From CATQHP01 sp965205595 (GTDB lineage Bacteria > Acidobacteriota > Terriglobia > Bryobacterales > UBA6623): a stretch of DNA of 64,000 bases. Under the pieces are notes generated by a model. It had not been told where the DNA came from and ran no database searches. It saw only the letters and a list, made by a program, of their open reading frames with translations. Below, one piece after another: positions 17,645 to 26,264 of this stretch (position 1 is its first letter; each line of letters starts with the position of its first letter). Location of the stretch: the NCBI GenBank assembly GCA_965205595.1, contig CBDBHI010000014.1:15910-79909 (forward strand). Reading direction: 5' to 3'. The translations under genes were made by a program, and so were the position numbers.

Positions 17645-19018
17645 ATGGGGCTTCATAAAATCAGCAAGGGACTAGACCTGCCGATCACGGGCGCGCCCCA
17701 GCAAACGATCGACTCGACGGCCGCGCCCAGCCACGTCGCGCTTTTGGCGGAAGACTACGTCGGCATGAAGCCAACGATGCGGGTCTCCGTCGGCGATGAC
17801 GTGCGACGCGGCCAGGTGCTGTTCGAAGACAAGAAATCGCCGGAGGTCGTCTATACAGCGCCGGCTGGTGGCCAGATCTCGGCGATCAACCGTGGCGCTC
17901 GCCGCGCGCTGCAATCGGTGGTTATTCAACTCGACCAAAGCGAGCTTGCCGGCGGACGCGACAGCGTCTCGTTCGACGCCTACAGCGGCAGACATCCTAC
18001 AGAGTTGCCGGCCGACGATGTTCGGAAGCTACTCGTCGAGTCTGGACTTTGGACCGCCCTGCGCGTTCGGCCGTTCGGAAAGGTGCCGGCAATCGACGCC
18101 AAGGCCCATTCAATATTTGTCACCGCAACTGACACAAACCCGCTGGCCCCCTCTGTTGATGCTGTCATAAGCGGCCGCGAAGATCACTTCGCGCGTGGAT
18201 TGGCGGCGATCGGCAAGGTAGCCGACGGTGCAACCGTGTTCGTTTGCAAAGCTGCCGGCAGCGCCGTCAGCGTTCCTTCAAGCGGTGGCTTCAGCGAACA
18301 GACATTTAGCGGGCCCCACCCCAGCGGCACCGCCGGCCTACACATTCACTTGCTCGATCCGGTAGATCTCCACAAACAGGTCTGGCATCTCGATTACCAA
18401 GACGCCATCGCGATCGGCAAGTTGTTTGGCAACGGCGTGCTCGACGTTGAGCGCATTATTTCGCTTGCCGGCCCGGCTGTCGAACGGTCGCGCCTGCTAC
18501 GGACGCGGCTAGGCGCCTCTACCGCTTCGCTCACCGAGCGCGAACTCAACACCGGAGAAACACGCCTCATATCTGGCTCGGTGCTTTCCGGCCGAGCCGC
18601 CTCGGGAAGTGTATTTGGCTACCTTGGCCGCTACCACTCTCAAATTTCCGTGCTGGCCGAGGTGCGCAACCGAGACTTTCTAGGCTGGTTGTCGCTCGGC
18701 AGCAATACCTACTCGATGGTCAACGTTTTTCTCTCGAAATTGATGCCGGGCAAGAAGTTCAGCTTCACAACGACGTCGAACGGTTCTGACCGCGCGATGG
18801 TCCCCATCGGCATGTACGAGAAGGTGATGCCGATCGATATCCTGCCGACATTCTTGCTACGGGCGTTACTCGTTGGAGATGCGGAACGAGCGCAGGAACT
18901 CGGCGTGCTTGAACTTTGCGAAGAAGATGTCGCTCTGTGCTCGTTCGTCTCGCCGGGCAAGGCGGACTACGGGCGGTTGCTGCGTAATGTTCTGGCCCAG
19001 ATCGAGAAGGAAGGCTAA
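17645..19018 (+). CDS. nqrA: Na+-translocating NADH:quinone reductase subunit A
   Basis: Peripheral cytoplasmic subunit of the Na+-NQR respiratory complex. The protein is 457 residues, normal for the family. It starts with the diagnostic ISKGLDLPITGAP, followed by VALLAEDYVGMKP, a biotinyl-like hairpin with VGDDVRRGQVLFEDK, and YTAPAGGQISAINRGARR. The C-terminal half has LTERELNTGETRLISGSVLSGR and MYEKVMPIDILPTFLLRALL, typical of NqrA. It opens a complete nqrABCDEF-apbE-nqrM locus. The ATG has no strong ribosome site. Confidence 0.95.
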   Translation: MGLHKISKGLDLPITGAPQQTIDSTAAPSHVALLAEDYVGMKPTMRVSVGDDVRRGQVLFEDKKSPEVVYTAPAGGQISAINRGARRALQSVVIQLDQSELAGGRDSVSFDAYSGRHPTELPADDVRKLLVESGLWTALRVRPFGKVPAIDAKAHSIFVTATDTNPLAPSVDAVISGREDHFARGLAAIGKVADGATVFVCKAAGSAVSVPSSGGFSEQTFSGPHPSGTAGLHIHLLDPVDLHKQVWHLDYQDAIAIGKLFGNGVLDVERIISLAGPAVERSRLLRTRLGASTASLTERELNTGETRLISGSVLSGRAASGSVFGYLGRYHSQISVLAEVRNRDFLGWLSLGSNTYSMVNVFLSKLMPGKKFSFTTTSNGSDRAMVPIGMYEKVMPIDILPTFLLRALLVGDAERAQELGVLELCEEDVALCSFVSPGKADYGRLLRNVLAQIEKEG

Positions 19019-19059
19019 CTTGAAATTTAGCCGGATTTGTTTTACGAACTCGCAATCAT

Positions 19060-20276
19060 ATGCGTAAATTTCTTGATTCAGTAGGCAAGAAGTTCGAAGA
19101 AGCGGACCGCTAGAAAAGCTGTTTCCGCTGTATGAAGCCGTGGACACGTTTCTATATACGCCCGGCTCGACGACCCGCGGCGCATCGCACGTTCGCGACG
19201 GGCTCGACCTCAAGCGCATGATGATGACAGTTGTTGTTGCGCTGCTGCCATGCGTTCTCATGGCGATGTACAACACCGGATTCCAGGCGCACCTGGCGAT
19301 CTCGAACGGTGCCTTGCCACTCGACACCTGGCAGACGGGCGCAATGAAGGCGCTTGGCTTTGGGGCTTTTGACGCCGCTGATCTGATTTCGTGCGTGATC
19401 CACGGCGCGCTTTACTACCTGCCTGTGTTGCTGATGACCTTTATGGTCGGCGGCAATTGCGAGGCGCTATTCTCGATCGTCCGCCGGCATGAAATCAACG
19501 AAGGCTTTCTGGTCACGGGGATGCTGTTCCCGCTTATACTGCCGCCGACGATCCCGCTTTGGCAGGTGGCGCTTGGCATAGCGTTCGGCGTGATCATCGG
19601 CAAGGAAATTTTTGGCGGCACGGGAATGAATATTCTCAATCCCGCGCTGACATCGCGAGCGTTTTTGTTCTTTGCCTACCCGGCGCAGATTTCCGGCGAC
19701 GCGGTTTGGATCGCAGCCGACACCTCGGTCGACGGCTCGAGCGGCGCGACCTGGCTGGCTAACGCCGCCGTGAGCGGCTCCGCGGCGCTGGTCTCGAGCA
19801 CCGTCACTTGGTGGGACGCGTTCCTCGGATTCATCCCAGGCTCGATGGGAGAAACTTCCACGCTTGCTTGCCTGATAGGGGCGGCGATCCTGATCGCCTC
19901 AGGCATCGGATCTTGGCGCATCATGCTGGGCGTTGTCGCCGGATCGTTCCTGATGGTTCAGGCGTTAAACGCCGCCGGCTCGACGACCAACCCGCTGATG
20001 AACGTTCCTTTCGAGTGGCATATCGTTCTGGGCGGTTGGGCATTCGGACTGGTCTTCATGGCGACCGACCCGGTATCGGCGGCCCACACCAATACCGGCC
20101 GCTATATCTATGGATTTTTGATCGGGGTTCTAGCGATCCTGATCCGCGTGATCAACCCGGCTTTCCCCGAAGGCATGATGCTCGCAATCTTATTCATGAA
20201 CCTATTTGCGGCGTTCATCGATCATTTCGTGGTGCAAGCCAACATCAAGCGCAGGAAGGCACGCTATGCAGCATAA
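19060..20276 (+). CDS. nqrB: Na+-NQR subunit B, apparent one-base frameshift near codon 17
   Basis: Integral membrane subunit that carries covalent FMN and riboflavin and forms part of the Na+ channel. The ATG at 19060 gives MRKFLDSVGKKFEEADR and then meets TAG at 19111-19113. Reading from 19110 in the next frame gives LEKLFPLYEAVDTFLYTPG, which is exactly the expected continuation of NqrB, so one base (probably a C after 19109) is missing. An alternative start at the GTG 19140 would begin at DTFLYTPG and lack the usual cytoplasmic N-terminus. From there the 378 residues are intact: RDGLDLKRMMM, many helices, and SGAT (Thr about 231 in the restored protein), the FMN attachment motif. The 3' end overlaps nqrC by 11 nt. 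Confidence 0.9.
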
Positions 20277-21036
20277 CGCCGTCTACACTGTCCTTTTCGC
20301 GGCTGCCGTCTGCGTTGTCTGCGCGGTTTTAGTTTCGACTTCCGCTGTTTCATTAAGCGAGCGTCAAGAACTCAACGCGCTGCTCGATAAACAGAAGAAC
20401 GTTCTCTACGCGGCGGGTCTGGCGCAGCAGGGTGAAACCCTCACTCCCGAGGATATTCTCAAGCGCTTTGAGAACGTCAAGGCGGTAGTCGTCGATCTCG
20501 AAAAAGGCGAGGAAACCGACATTGATCCAACGACGTTCGATCAGGCCGACGCGGCCTCCGATCCGGCGACCAGTCGCGAGGCTCCCTCGAACCGTTCGGC
20601 GATCAAGCGCGTTCCCAATCATGCTCTGGTCTATCACGTGATCGAGAACGGTGAGACGACCATGTGCGTCATACCCATCGAAGGCTACGGTCTATGGTCG
20701 ACGCTGTATGGCTTCTTGGCGATCGGCCGCGATGGCAGCACAGTCAAGGGTTTGACCTTCTACCAGCACAAAGAGACGCCGGGTTTGGGTGGCGAAGTGG
20801 ACAACCCCAAGTGGAAATCGTTGTGGCCCGGCCGCATGGCGTACGACGACGCGGGCAAACCAGCGATTCGAGTAATAAAAGCCAACGCGGGGAGCCCCGA
20901 GGCCGCTCCGCACCAGGTTGACGGGCTGACCGGCGCAACGATCACCAGTAACGGCGTCAGCATGATGCTGGAATTTTGGTTCGGCGAGGCCGGATTTCTA
21001 AAATACCTTCAGAAGTTTCGAGAGGGGCAGGCCTGA
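20266..21036 (+). CDS. nqrC: Na+-NQR subunit C
   Basis: Membrane-anchored periplasmic subunit with covalently bound FMN. I chose the ATG at 20266 (MQHNAVYTVLFAAAVCV), which starts directly before the single N-terminal membrane helix and overlaps the nqrB end by 11 nt; an earlier in-frame start is inside nqrB and adds unrelated residues. The protein has 256 residues. The flavin attachment motif TGAT lies at 222-225 (LTGATITSNG), with Thr225 the expected FMN carrier. Further signatures are GYGLWSTLYGFLAI and FYQHKETPGLGGEVDN. The insert EETDIDPTTFDQADAASDPATSREAPS is a low-complexity acidic stretch. It ends TGATG into nqrD. Confidence 0.95.
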   Translation: MQHNAVYTVLFAAAVCVVCAVLVSTSAVSLSERQELNALLDKQKNVLYAAGLAQQGETLTPEDILKRFENVKAVVVDLEKGEETDIDPTTFDQADAASDPATSREAPSNRSAIKRVPNHALVYHVIENGETTMCVIPIEGYGLWSTLYGFLAIGRDGSTVKGLTFYQHKETPGLGGEVDNPKWKSLWPGRMAYDDAGKPAIRVIKANAGSPEAAPHQVDGLTGATITSNGVSMMLEFWFGEAGFLKYLQKFREGQA

Positions 21037-21662
21037 TGGCATCCGCGGCGAAAACTACGCTCATCGATCCGCTGTTTGAGAGCAACCCGATTGCGCCTCA
21101 GGTATTGGGCATTTGCTCGGCACTGGCGGTGACGACGAAGCTTGAGACTGCTTTTGTGATGTGTCTCGCCGTGACCAGCGTTCTAGCTCTATCGAATCTA
21201 TCGATTAGCGTGCTGCGAAACTTCATTCCCGGCAGCATCCGCATCATCGTGCAGTTGACGATCATCGCCTCGCTCGTGATTGTCACCGACCAAATTTTGA
21301 CGGCGTATCTTTTCGAGATCAGCAAACAGCTCTCGGTGTTTGTGGGGCTGATCATTACGAACTGCATCATCATGGGCCGAGCCGAAGCGTTCGCGATGCA
21401 GAACGGACCGATCATGAGCTTGATCGACGGCATCGGCAACGGCTTGGGCTACAGCGTTGTGCTGATGGCGGTAGCGTTCCTACGCGAACTCCTCGCTCAG
21501 GGCAAGCTCTTCGGTATGACTGTTCTGGTGACCGCCAACGACGGCGGTTGCTACGTACCCAACGGCCTGCTCGGTGTTTCGGCCGGCGCATTCTTCCTGA
21601 TTGGACTCTTTATTTGGGCCCTGCGGACTTGGAAGCCCGATCAAGTCGAGGAGGAGGGCTAG
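21036..21662 (+). CDS. nqrD: Na+-NQR subunit D
   Basis: Integral membrane subunit; NqrD and NqrE together hold an iron (or 2Fe-2S) centre in the membrane. The protein is 208 residues from the ATG at 21036, which overlaps the nqrC TGA. Two conserved Cys are seen, in LGICSALAVTTKLE and in IITNCIIMGRAEAFA, the pattern that ligates the iron with NqrE. About six hydrophobic helices. The TAG stop (21660-21662) is at the edge of an inserted IS630 element: its TA is the duplicated target and its G is the first base of the insertion sequence, so the frame is unchanged. Confidence 0.95.
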   Translation: MASAAKTTLIDPLFESNPIAPQVLGICSALAVTTKLETAFVMCLAVTSVLALSNLSISVLRNFIPGSIRIIVQLTIIASLVIVTDQILTAYLFEISKQLSVFVGLIITNCIIMGRAEAFAMQNGPIMSLIDGIGNGLGYSVVLMAVAFLRELLAQGKLFGMTVLVTANDGGCYVPNGLLGVSAGAFFLIGLFIWALRTWKPDQVEEEG

Positions 21663-22780
21663 TACTTAGTTGCGTAAGTTAGAATATTTACTGGCGAGGG
21701 GACGAGGGGCGACGACGGTCTTGGTCCATTCGAACGGAGTAGCCTTGGAGTTGTAGACGCGGACGAAGCTGTCGATGGCCTCGCGCACCTGCCGGGGGGA
21801 AGTGAAACTCGCCCCCCGCAAGGCGCGGCGGCTCAGAATCGAAAACCACACCTCAACCTGATTCATCCACGAACTGTAGGTCGGCGTGTAGTGAAAATGG
21901 ATGTTCGCATGACGTTGCAGCCAGCGGTCATTTTTGGGCTTGTGAGTGTTCAAGTTATCCAAGATGATGTGGATCTCGCGGCCTTCGTGGATGGCCGCGA
22001 TGTGGTTCATGAAGTCGAGAAACTCGCGACGCCGTCGGCGCCAATAGTGTCCGGCGATGATGAATCCGGTAGCCACTTCCAGCGCGGCGAAAAGCGGCGT
22101 CGTGCCGTGCCGCCTGTAGCCGTGCGAGAAGCCCGTCAAGGCCTTGCCGTTGGGCAAGCGTAGCCAGCCCTGCGCTCGCTCCAAGGCCTGGATGCTCGGC
22201 TTCTCGTCGACCGCGAGCACCACGGCGTTTTCCGGCGGGCTGAGGTAGAGTCCGACAATGTCGGCGGCCTTGCGAGCGAACTCCGGGTCGGTTGACAAAC
22301 ACCAACTGCGCCGCCGCCGCAAGGACACGCCGAGCTGCCGCAGTACGCGCCAGACTTGATGCTTGCTGACGTCGCCGAGAGCTTCCGCGAGCAGTTCGCC
22401 TGTCCAAGTGGCGTGCCCTTCGGGCGGAGCTTCGTCGAGTTGGCAGAGGATGCGTTTGCGCGTCGCTTGGTCGTACCGCGCGGGCCTGCCGGAACGCGCT
22501 TGATCGCATAATCCCGCCAGACGTTGCTGGGCGAAGCGGGTGCGCCATTTCGACACGCGCGCCGCCGGGGATCCCAGTTGCCGGGCGATCTCGGCGGTCG
22601 AGGTAGCGGCGGCCGCCAGCAGCACAATGCGAGCGCGCTCCACCATGCGCCGTTCGGACTTGTGGCCGCGCACCCAGAGTCGCAGCGTCTCTTCTTCCTC
22701 GGCGTTCAGTCGAATCACCGTTGCCGGTCTTGCCATACCGACATTTTACAGTTAAAGGCCTTACTTTCGCAAGTTAGTAC
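21662..22780 (-). mobile_element. IS630-family insertion sequence, complete copy in the nqr operon
   Basis: A 1119-bp element with one transposase gene on the minus strand. It is bounded by duplicated TA dinucleotides (21660-21661 and 22781-22782), as expected for the IS630 family, within a CTAG context. Terminal inverted repeats: left GTACTTAGTTGCGTAAGTTA, right end on the other strand GTACTAACTTGCGAAAGTAA, 16 of 20 positions identical. Removing the element and one TA gives ...GGGCTAGAACGATGG..., which restores a direct nqrD-nqrE junction with 5 bp between the genes. A 146-bp remnant of the same element is at 45243-45388. Confidence 0.93.
21666..22736 (-). CDS. IS630-family transposase
   Basis: A 356-residue transposase. 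The N-terminal third is a pair of helix-turn-helix domains (ARIVLLAAAATSTAEIARQLGS and a second one with SKHQVWRVLRQLG). The catalytic DDE domain shows AVDEKPSIQALER (first Asp), IHIILDNLNTHKP (second Asp) and SSWMNQVEVWFSIL (Glu). The length and the intact frame suggest that the element can still move. It runs antisense to the nqr operon and its stop lies 4 bp from the nqrD stop. The ATG at 22736 lies about 45 bp from the right terminus. Confidence 0.94.
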   Translation of the reverse strand: MARPATVIRLNAEEEETLRLWVRGHKSERRMVERARIVLLAAAATSTAEIARQLGSPAARVSKWRTRFAQQRLAGLCDQARSGRPARYDQATRKRILCQLDEAPPEGHATWTGELLAEALGDVSKHQVWRVLRQLGVSLRRRRSWCLSTDPEFARKAADIVGLYLSPPENAVVLAVDEKPSIQALERAQGWLRLPNGKALTGFSHGYRRHGTTPLFAALEVATGFIIAGHYWRRRRREFLDFMNHIAAIHEGREIHIILDNLNTHKPKNDRWLQRHANIHFHYTPTYSSWMNQVEVWFSILSRRALRGASFTSPRQVREAIDSFVRVYNSKATPFEWTKTVVAPRPLASKYSNLRN

Positions 22781-22787
22781 TAGAACG

Positions 22788-23402
22788 ATGGAACAGTACC
22801 TCAACCTCGCGATAAAGTCGATCTTCATCGACAACATGGCTCTGACGTTTTTCCTGGGCATGTGCTCGTTCTTGGCCTGCTCGAAAAAGGTCACTACGGC
22901 AATCGGGCTCGGCGCGGCGGTCGTGTTCGTTCAGACCGTGACCGTGCCGATGAACAACCTGATGTTCAGGTATCTGTTGAGCGACGGGGCTCTCGCCTGG
23001 ATTACTCCTGAACTGGCCGCGTACGATCTGTCGTTCCTCGGATTTCTCTGTTACATCGGCACGATAGCGGCGATGGTGCAAATTGTCGAGATGACGCTTG
23101 ACCGCTACGCGCCTCCTCTCTATGCGGCGCTGGGCGTATTTCTCCCGCTGATCGCGGTGAACTGCGCCACCTTGGGCGGTTCGCTGCTGATGGTTGAGCG
23201 CGACTACACCTTGGCTGAGAGCGTTGTATTCGGATTCGGCTCGGGGGCGGGATGGGCGCTGGCGATCATCGCTCTGGCCTCGATTCGCGAGCGCATGCGC
23301 TACAGCAACGTTCCCCATGGCCTGCGCGGACTAGGCATGACATTCGTTCTCACCGGACTGATGGCGATTGGGTTCATGGCGTTCGGCGGAATTCAGCTAT
23401 AG
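22788..23402 (+). CDS. nqrE: Na+-NQR subunit E
   Basis: Integral membrane partner of NqrD, 204 residues from the ATG at 22788 (MEQYLNLAIKSIFIDNMALTF). Conserved cysteines are in FFLGMCSFLACSKK and FLPLIAVNCATLGG, the membrane iron ligands. About six hydrophobic helices. Because of the IS630 insertion the start codon now lies 7 bp from the right end of the element, so it has lost its natural upstream leader and ribosome site; expression must come from read-through of the element or from a promoter at its end. The coding frame itself is intact. Confidence 0.95.
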   Translation: MEQYLNLAIKSIFIDNMALTFFLGMCSFLACSKKVTTAIGLGAAVVFVQTVTVPMNNLMFRYLLSDGALAWITPELAAYDLSFLGFLCYIGTIAAMVQIVEMTLDRYAPPLYAALGVFLPLIAVNCATLGGSLLMVERDYTLAESVVFGFGSGAGWALAIIALASIRERMRYSNVPHGLRGLGMTFVLTGLMAIGFMAFGGIQL

Positions 23403-24657
23403 ACGAGAGACCCCAGGCGTAATAGTCATTAACACCATTCTCCTCGGCGTATTCATGTTCACGGTCGTCATATTGACGCTCGTGGCCGTCTTGATGATGG
23501 CGAAGAACAAGTTGGTCGCCAGCGGTAACGTCAATATTTTGATTAACGGCGACCCGGCAAACGCGCTCACGGTCCCCTCTGGCGGAACCCTGCTGGGCAC
23601 CCTCGCCAACAACAAGATTTTTATCCCCTCGGCCTGCGGCGGCAAGGGCAGCTGTGGGGTCTGCAAGGTTGGCGTCCTTACCGGAGGCGGGGCGATGCTG
23701 CCGACCGAAACGGGACACATCACGCGGGGCGAGGCGCGCGAGGGCTGTCGGCTTTCGTGCCAGGTAAAAGTCAAAGGGGACATGGAAATCAAAGTCCCCA
23801 GCGAGGTGTTCTCGGTCAAGCGCTGGATGTGTACGGTGCGCTCGAATGACAACGTGGCAACGTTCATCAAAGAACTGGTGCTCGAACTCCCCGAGGGCGA
23901 GGCCGTTCCGTTCCGTGCGGGCGGCTACATCCAAATTACTTGCCCGCCCCACGTTGCCGAATACAAAGACATGCTGATCGGCGACGAGTACCGCGAAGAC
24001 TGGGACAAATTCAACCTTTGGCAGTACGTCTCGACAGTCGAAGAGCCGGTGGAGCCCGCCTATTCGATGGCAAACTACCCCGACGAACGCGGCATCATCA
24101 TGCTTAACGTGCGTGTGGCTTCACCGCCACCTCGTTCGCCGAAGGGAACGCCCCCGGGAATCATGTCGTCGTTCATATTCAACTTGAAGCCAGGAGACAA
24201 GGTTGAAATCGCCGGCCCGTTTGGCGAGTTTTTTGCCCGCGATACTGAGGCTGAAATGGTCTTCATCGGTGGCGGCGCGGGCATGGCGCCGATGCGCTCT
24301 CACATTTTTGACCAGTTCAGGCGTTTGAGTACAAAGCGAAAAGTGACGTTTTGGTACGGTGCGCGGAGTCTGCGCGAGGCTTTCTACGTCGATCACTTCG
24401 CTGCGATTGCCGCCGAAAACCCGAATTTCAAGTGGTACTTGGCTTTGTCGGACCCGCTGCCCGAAGATAACTGGCAAGGCTACACCGGTTTCATTCACCA
24501 GGTGTTACTCGACAATTATTTGAAGGACCACTCAGCGCCCGAAGATTGTGAATACTACATGTGCGGACCGCCGCCGATGATGACGGCCTGTTTCAATATG
24601 CTCGACGGCCTCGGTGTCGAGCCTGGGAACATCCTGTTCGACGACTTCGGCGGCTAG
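23368..24657 (+). CDS. nqrF: Na+-NQR subunit F (NADH- and FAD-binding)
   Basis: Entry point for electrons: NADH passes hydride to FAD, then a 2Fe-2S cluster. Numbered from the TTG at 23368 the protein has 429 residues, but the first 20 or so overlap nqrE and look unrelated; homology to the family starts at INTILLGVFMFTVVIL, so the true start is probably near 23428 with a rare start codon (ATT). One membrane helix follows. The 2Fe-2S ligands are C90, C96, C99 and C131. The flavin domain shows RAGGYIQI and the GPFGEFF phosphate-binding stretch, and the NADH part has VFIGGGAGMAPMRSH and YYMCGPPPMM. The C-terminus is NILFDDFGG. Confidence 0.92.
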   Translation: MGSWRSAEFSYRRETPGVIVINTILLGVFMFTVVILTLVAVLMMAKNKLVASGNVNILINGDPANALTVPSGGTLLGTLANNKIFIPSACGGKGSCGVCKVGVLTGGGAMLPTETGHITRGEAREGCRLSCQVKVKGDMEIKVPSEVFSVKRWMCTVRSNDNVATFIKELVLELPEGEAVPFRAGGYIQITCPPHVAEYKDMLIGDEYREDWDKFNLWQYVSTVEEPVEPAYSMANYPDERGIIMLNVRVASPPPRSPKGTPPGIMSSFIFNLKPGDKVEIAGPFGEFFARDTEAEMVFIGGGAGMAPMRSHIFDQFRRLSTKRKVTFWYGARSLREAFYVDHFAAIAAENPNFKWYLALSDPLPEDNWQGYTGFIHQVLLDNYLKDHSAPEDCEYYMCGPPPMMTACFNMLDGLGVEPGNILFDDFGG

Positions 24658-24660
24658 CAA

Positions 24661-25833
24661 ATGGGCGCGACAGCGCTCGACTCGATCTTAGGCGCTCCGT
24701 CACGTGGCAGTCCGTTGTGTTGGAGCCGCGCGCGTCAGCAAGCGGTTTCCACGGATCGATCAATCTCTTTGGAGCAACCGGGTAACGACGCGCGCCGCTC
24801 CAACCCTAGATTCGTAAAACTGTTCGCGTTCGCGATGTCAGTCGCTTTATTAACGGCCTGCGAGAAGCCGGCAGTTCCACAGGCTCAGACTTTCCAAGGT
24901 GAAACGATGGGGACGACCTACAACGTCTCGATCGTCTCCGCCAAGCCGCTAGACGACGCGCGCGTTCGTTCGGTAATCGACGCCGAACTCGATAGCGTCG
25001 ATCGGGCGATGTCGACTTATCGCGACGACTCGGAACTCTCGCTATTCAACCGGCATTCGTCTGGCGAGCCGTTCGCTCTCAGCGCCGAGACGTTCGCCGT
25101 TTTCGCTGCCGCGCGGGCGGTGAGCGTGGCGTCCGGCGGCGCCTTCGATATCACCGTCGGTCCGTTGGTCGAAGCATGGGGGTTTGGCCGTACAAAGCCT
25201 ACTGTGATCCCAACATCCGACATGGTCGAATCGCTCAAGGAGCGAACCGGGTGGATAAAAGTTCTCTTCGACTCGGGCTCGCATTCGGTTCGCAAGGCCG
25301 TACACCAGATCGAATGCGACCTCTCGGCGATCGCCAAAGGCTACGCGGTCGACCGGGTCTCTGAAGCCCTCTCGCAGCTTGGGCAAAACAGCCACATGGT
25401 CGAGGTTGGCGGGGAAGTCCGGGTGCGTGGGCTCAACGCCGAAGGAAATCGATGGCGAATTGGGATTGAGGCTCCCGGCCACGCGGGTGGCGTGGCGCAT
25501 CGAATATTGCCGCTCAGCGATATTGCGCTGGCGACATCCGGCGATTACCGCAATTTTCGTGAAATCGACGGCAGGCGCTACTCACACACGATCGATCCGC
25601 GGACCGGGCGCCCGGTCGAACATCGCACGGCCTCGGTCACCGTGCTCGCCAAGACTGCGATGCGCGCGGACGCCTACGCTACCGCAATACTCGTGCTCGG
25701 TGAAACCTCTGGACTTGAACTCGCGGAACGCGAGGGTTTGGCGGTGTTGATGCTTGTCCGGGGAGACGACGGAGGCTTCGACGAGCTTGCTTCGGCAGCC
25801 TTCGATGAGACAATGAGATCAGGACAACCGTGA
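24661..25833 (+). CDS. apbE: FAD:protein FMN transferase
   Basis: ApbE attaches FMN through a phosphoester bond to Thr in the SGAT-type motifs of NqrB and NqrC. The ATG lies 3 bp after the nqrF stop. About 50 residues then precede a lipoprotein-type signal FAFAMSVALLTACEKP with a lipobox Cys, so a later start such as the TTG at 24769 may be the true one. Family signatures: GETMGTTYNVS, FDITVGPLVEAWGFG, CDLSAIAKGYAVDRV, VEVGGEVRVRG, SHTIDPRTGRPV and MRADAYATA (metal-binding Asp). The protein acts outside the cytoplasmic membrane. Its gene order directly after nqrF fits its substrate. Confidence 0.93.
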   Translation: MGATALDSILGAPSRGSPLCWSRARQQAVSTDRSISLEQPGNDARRSNPRFVKLFAFAMSVALLTACEKPAVPQAQTFQGETMGTTYNVSIVSAKPLDDARVRSVIDAELDSVDRAMSTYRDDSELSLFNRHSSGEPFALSAETFAVFAAARAVSVASGGAFDITVGPLVEAWGFGRTKPTVIPTSDMVESLKERTGWIKVLFDSGSHSVRKAVHQIECDLSAIAKGYAVDRVSEALSQLGQNSHMVEVGGEVRVRGLNAEGNRWRIGIEAPGHAGGVAHRILPLSDIALATSGDYRNFREIDGRRYSHTIDPRTGRPVEHRTASVTVLAKTAMRADAYATAILVLGETSGLELAEREGLAVLMLVRGDDGGFDELASAAFDETMRSGQP

Positions 25834-26024
25834 TTCTGCTAGCCCTCACTATCGGCATCGTCGCCATTGCGAGGGCCATCATGGCGGTGGGCGTGATCCT
25901 CAATAACCGCTGTCTGCGGGGTTCGTGCGGCGGGGCTGAGGTTTTCGATGACGACGGCGAGCCCTTAACGTGTAGTGCTTGCCCCAAACGCAAAGAGCGC
26001 GAAGCCGAGATCGCGGCGACCTGA
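25830..26024 (+). CDS. nqrM: Na+-NQR maturation factor NqrM
   Basis: A 64-residue membrane protein required for iron insertion at the NqrD/NqrE site. It has one N-terminal membrane helix (residues 2-24, with AIMAVGVIL), then a cytoplasmic Cys-rich tail: C28 and C33 in NNRCLRGSCGG, C48 and C51 in LTCSACPK. RGSCGG is the diagnostic motif of this small family. The GTG start overlaps the apbE TGA by four bases (GTGA), which points to translational coupling. It closes the nqr locus. Confidence 0.9.
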   Translation: MILLALTIGIVAIARAIMAVGVILNNRCLRGSCGGAEVFDDDGEPLTCSACPKRKEREAEIAAT

Positions 26025-26182
26025 GGCGGTTGGCACCTCGCGAGGGTGCCCGATGCGGCGTCGAACAACGCGAATCATTCTGTCGGCTTGTTCGATCCAG
26101 CTACTACCCGTCGTGTGCTCAACGTTGCTACCGCGGCGTGACTTACCGAGAGTTCGCACGGCCCCGACCTAAGCCCATACCC

Positions 26183-26229
26183 AAAAAAATGCCCGGCCTT
26201 CAACTGCAAGGAGCAGTCGAAGACCGGGC
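26183..26229 (-). terminator. Rho-independent terminator of amt
   Basis: On the minus strand a 17-bp stem (26229-26213 with 26207-26191, two G-U type mismatches, 5-nt loop) is followed by seven T residues (26189-26183). It lies 36 bp past the amt stop codon. Confidence 0.85.
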
Positions 26230-26264
26230 TTTAGTGAGGGGTTCAACTCTAATGAACGACCTGT

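Noticed and set aside
19105..19115. Programmed frameshift in nqrB
   Set aside because: No slippery heptamer, no downstream structure seen, and the family has no such regulation that I know of.
26032..26050. Small hairpin after nqrM (GGCACC/GGTGCC)
   Set aside because: Six pairs and no T tract; too weak to call as a terminator.
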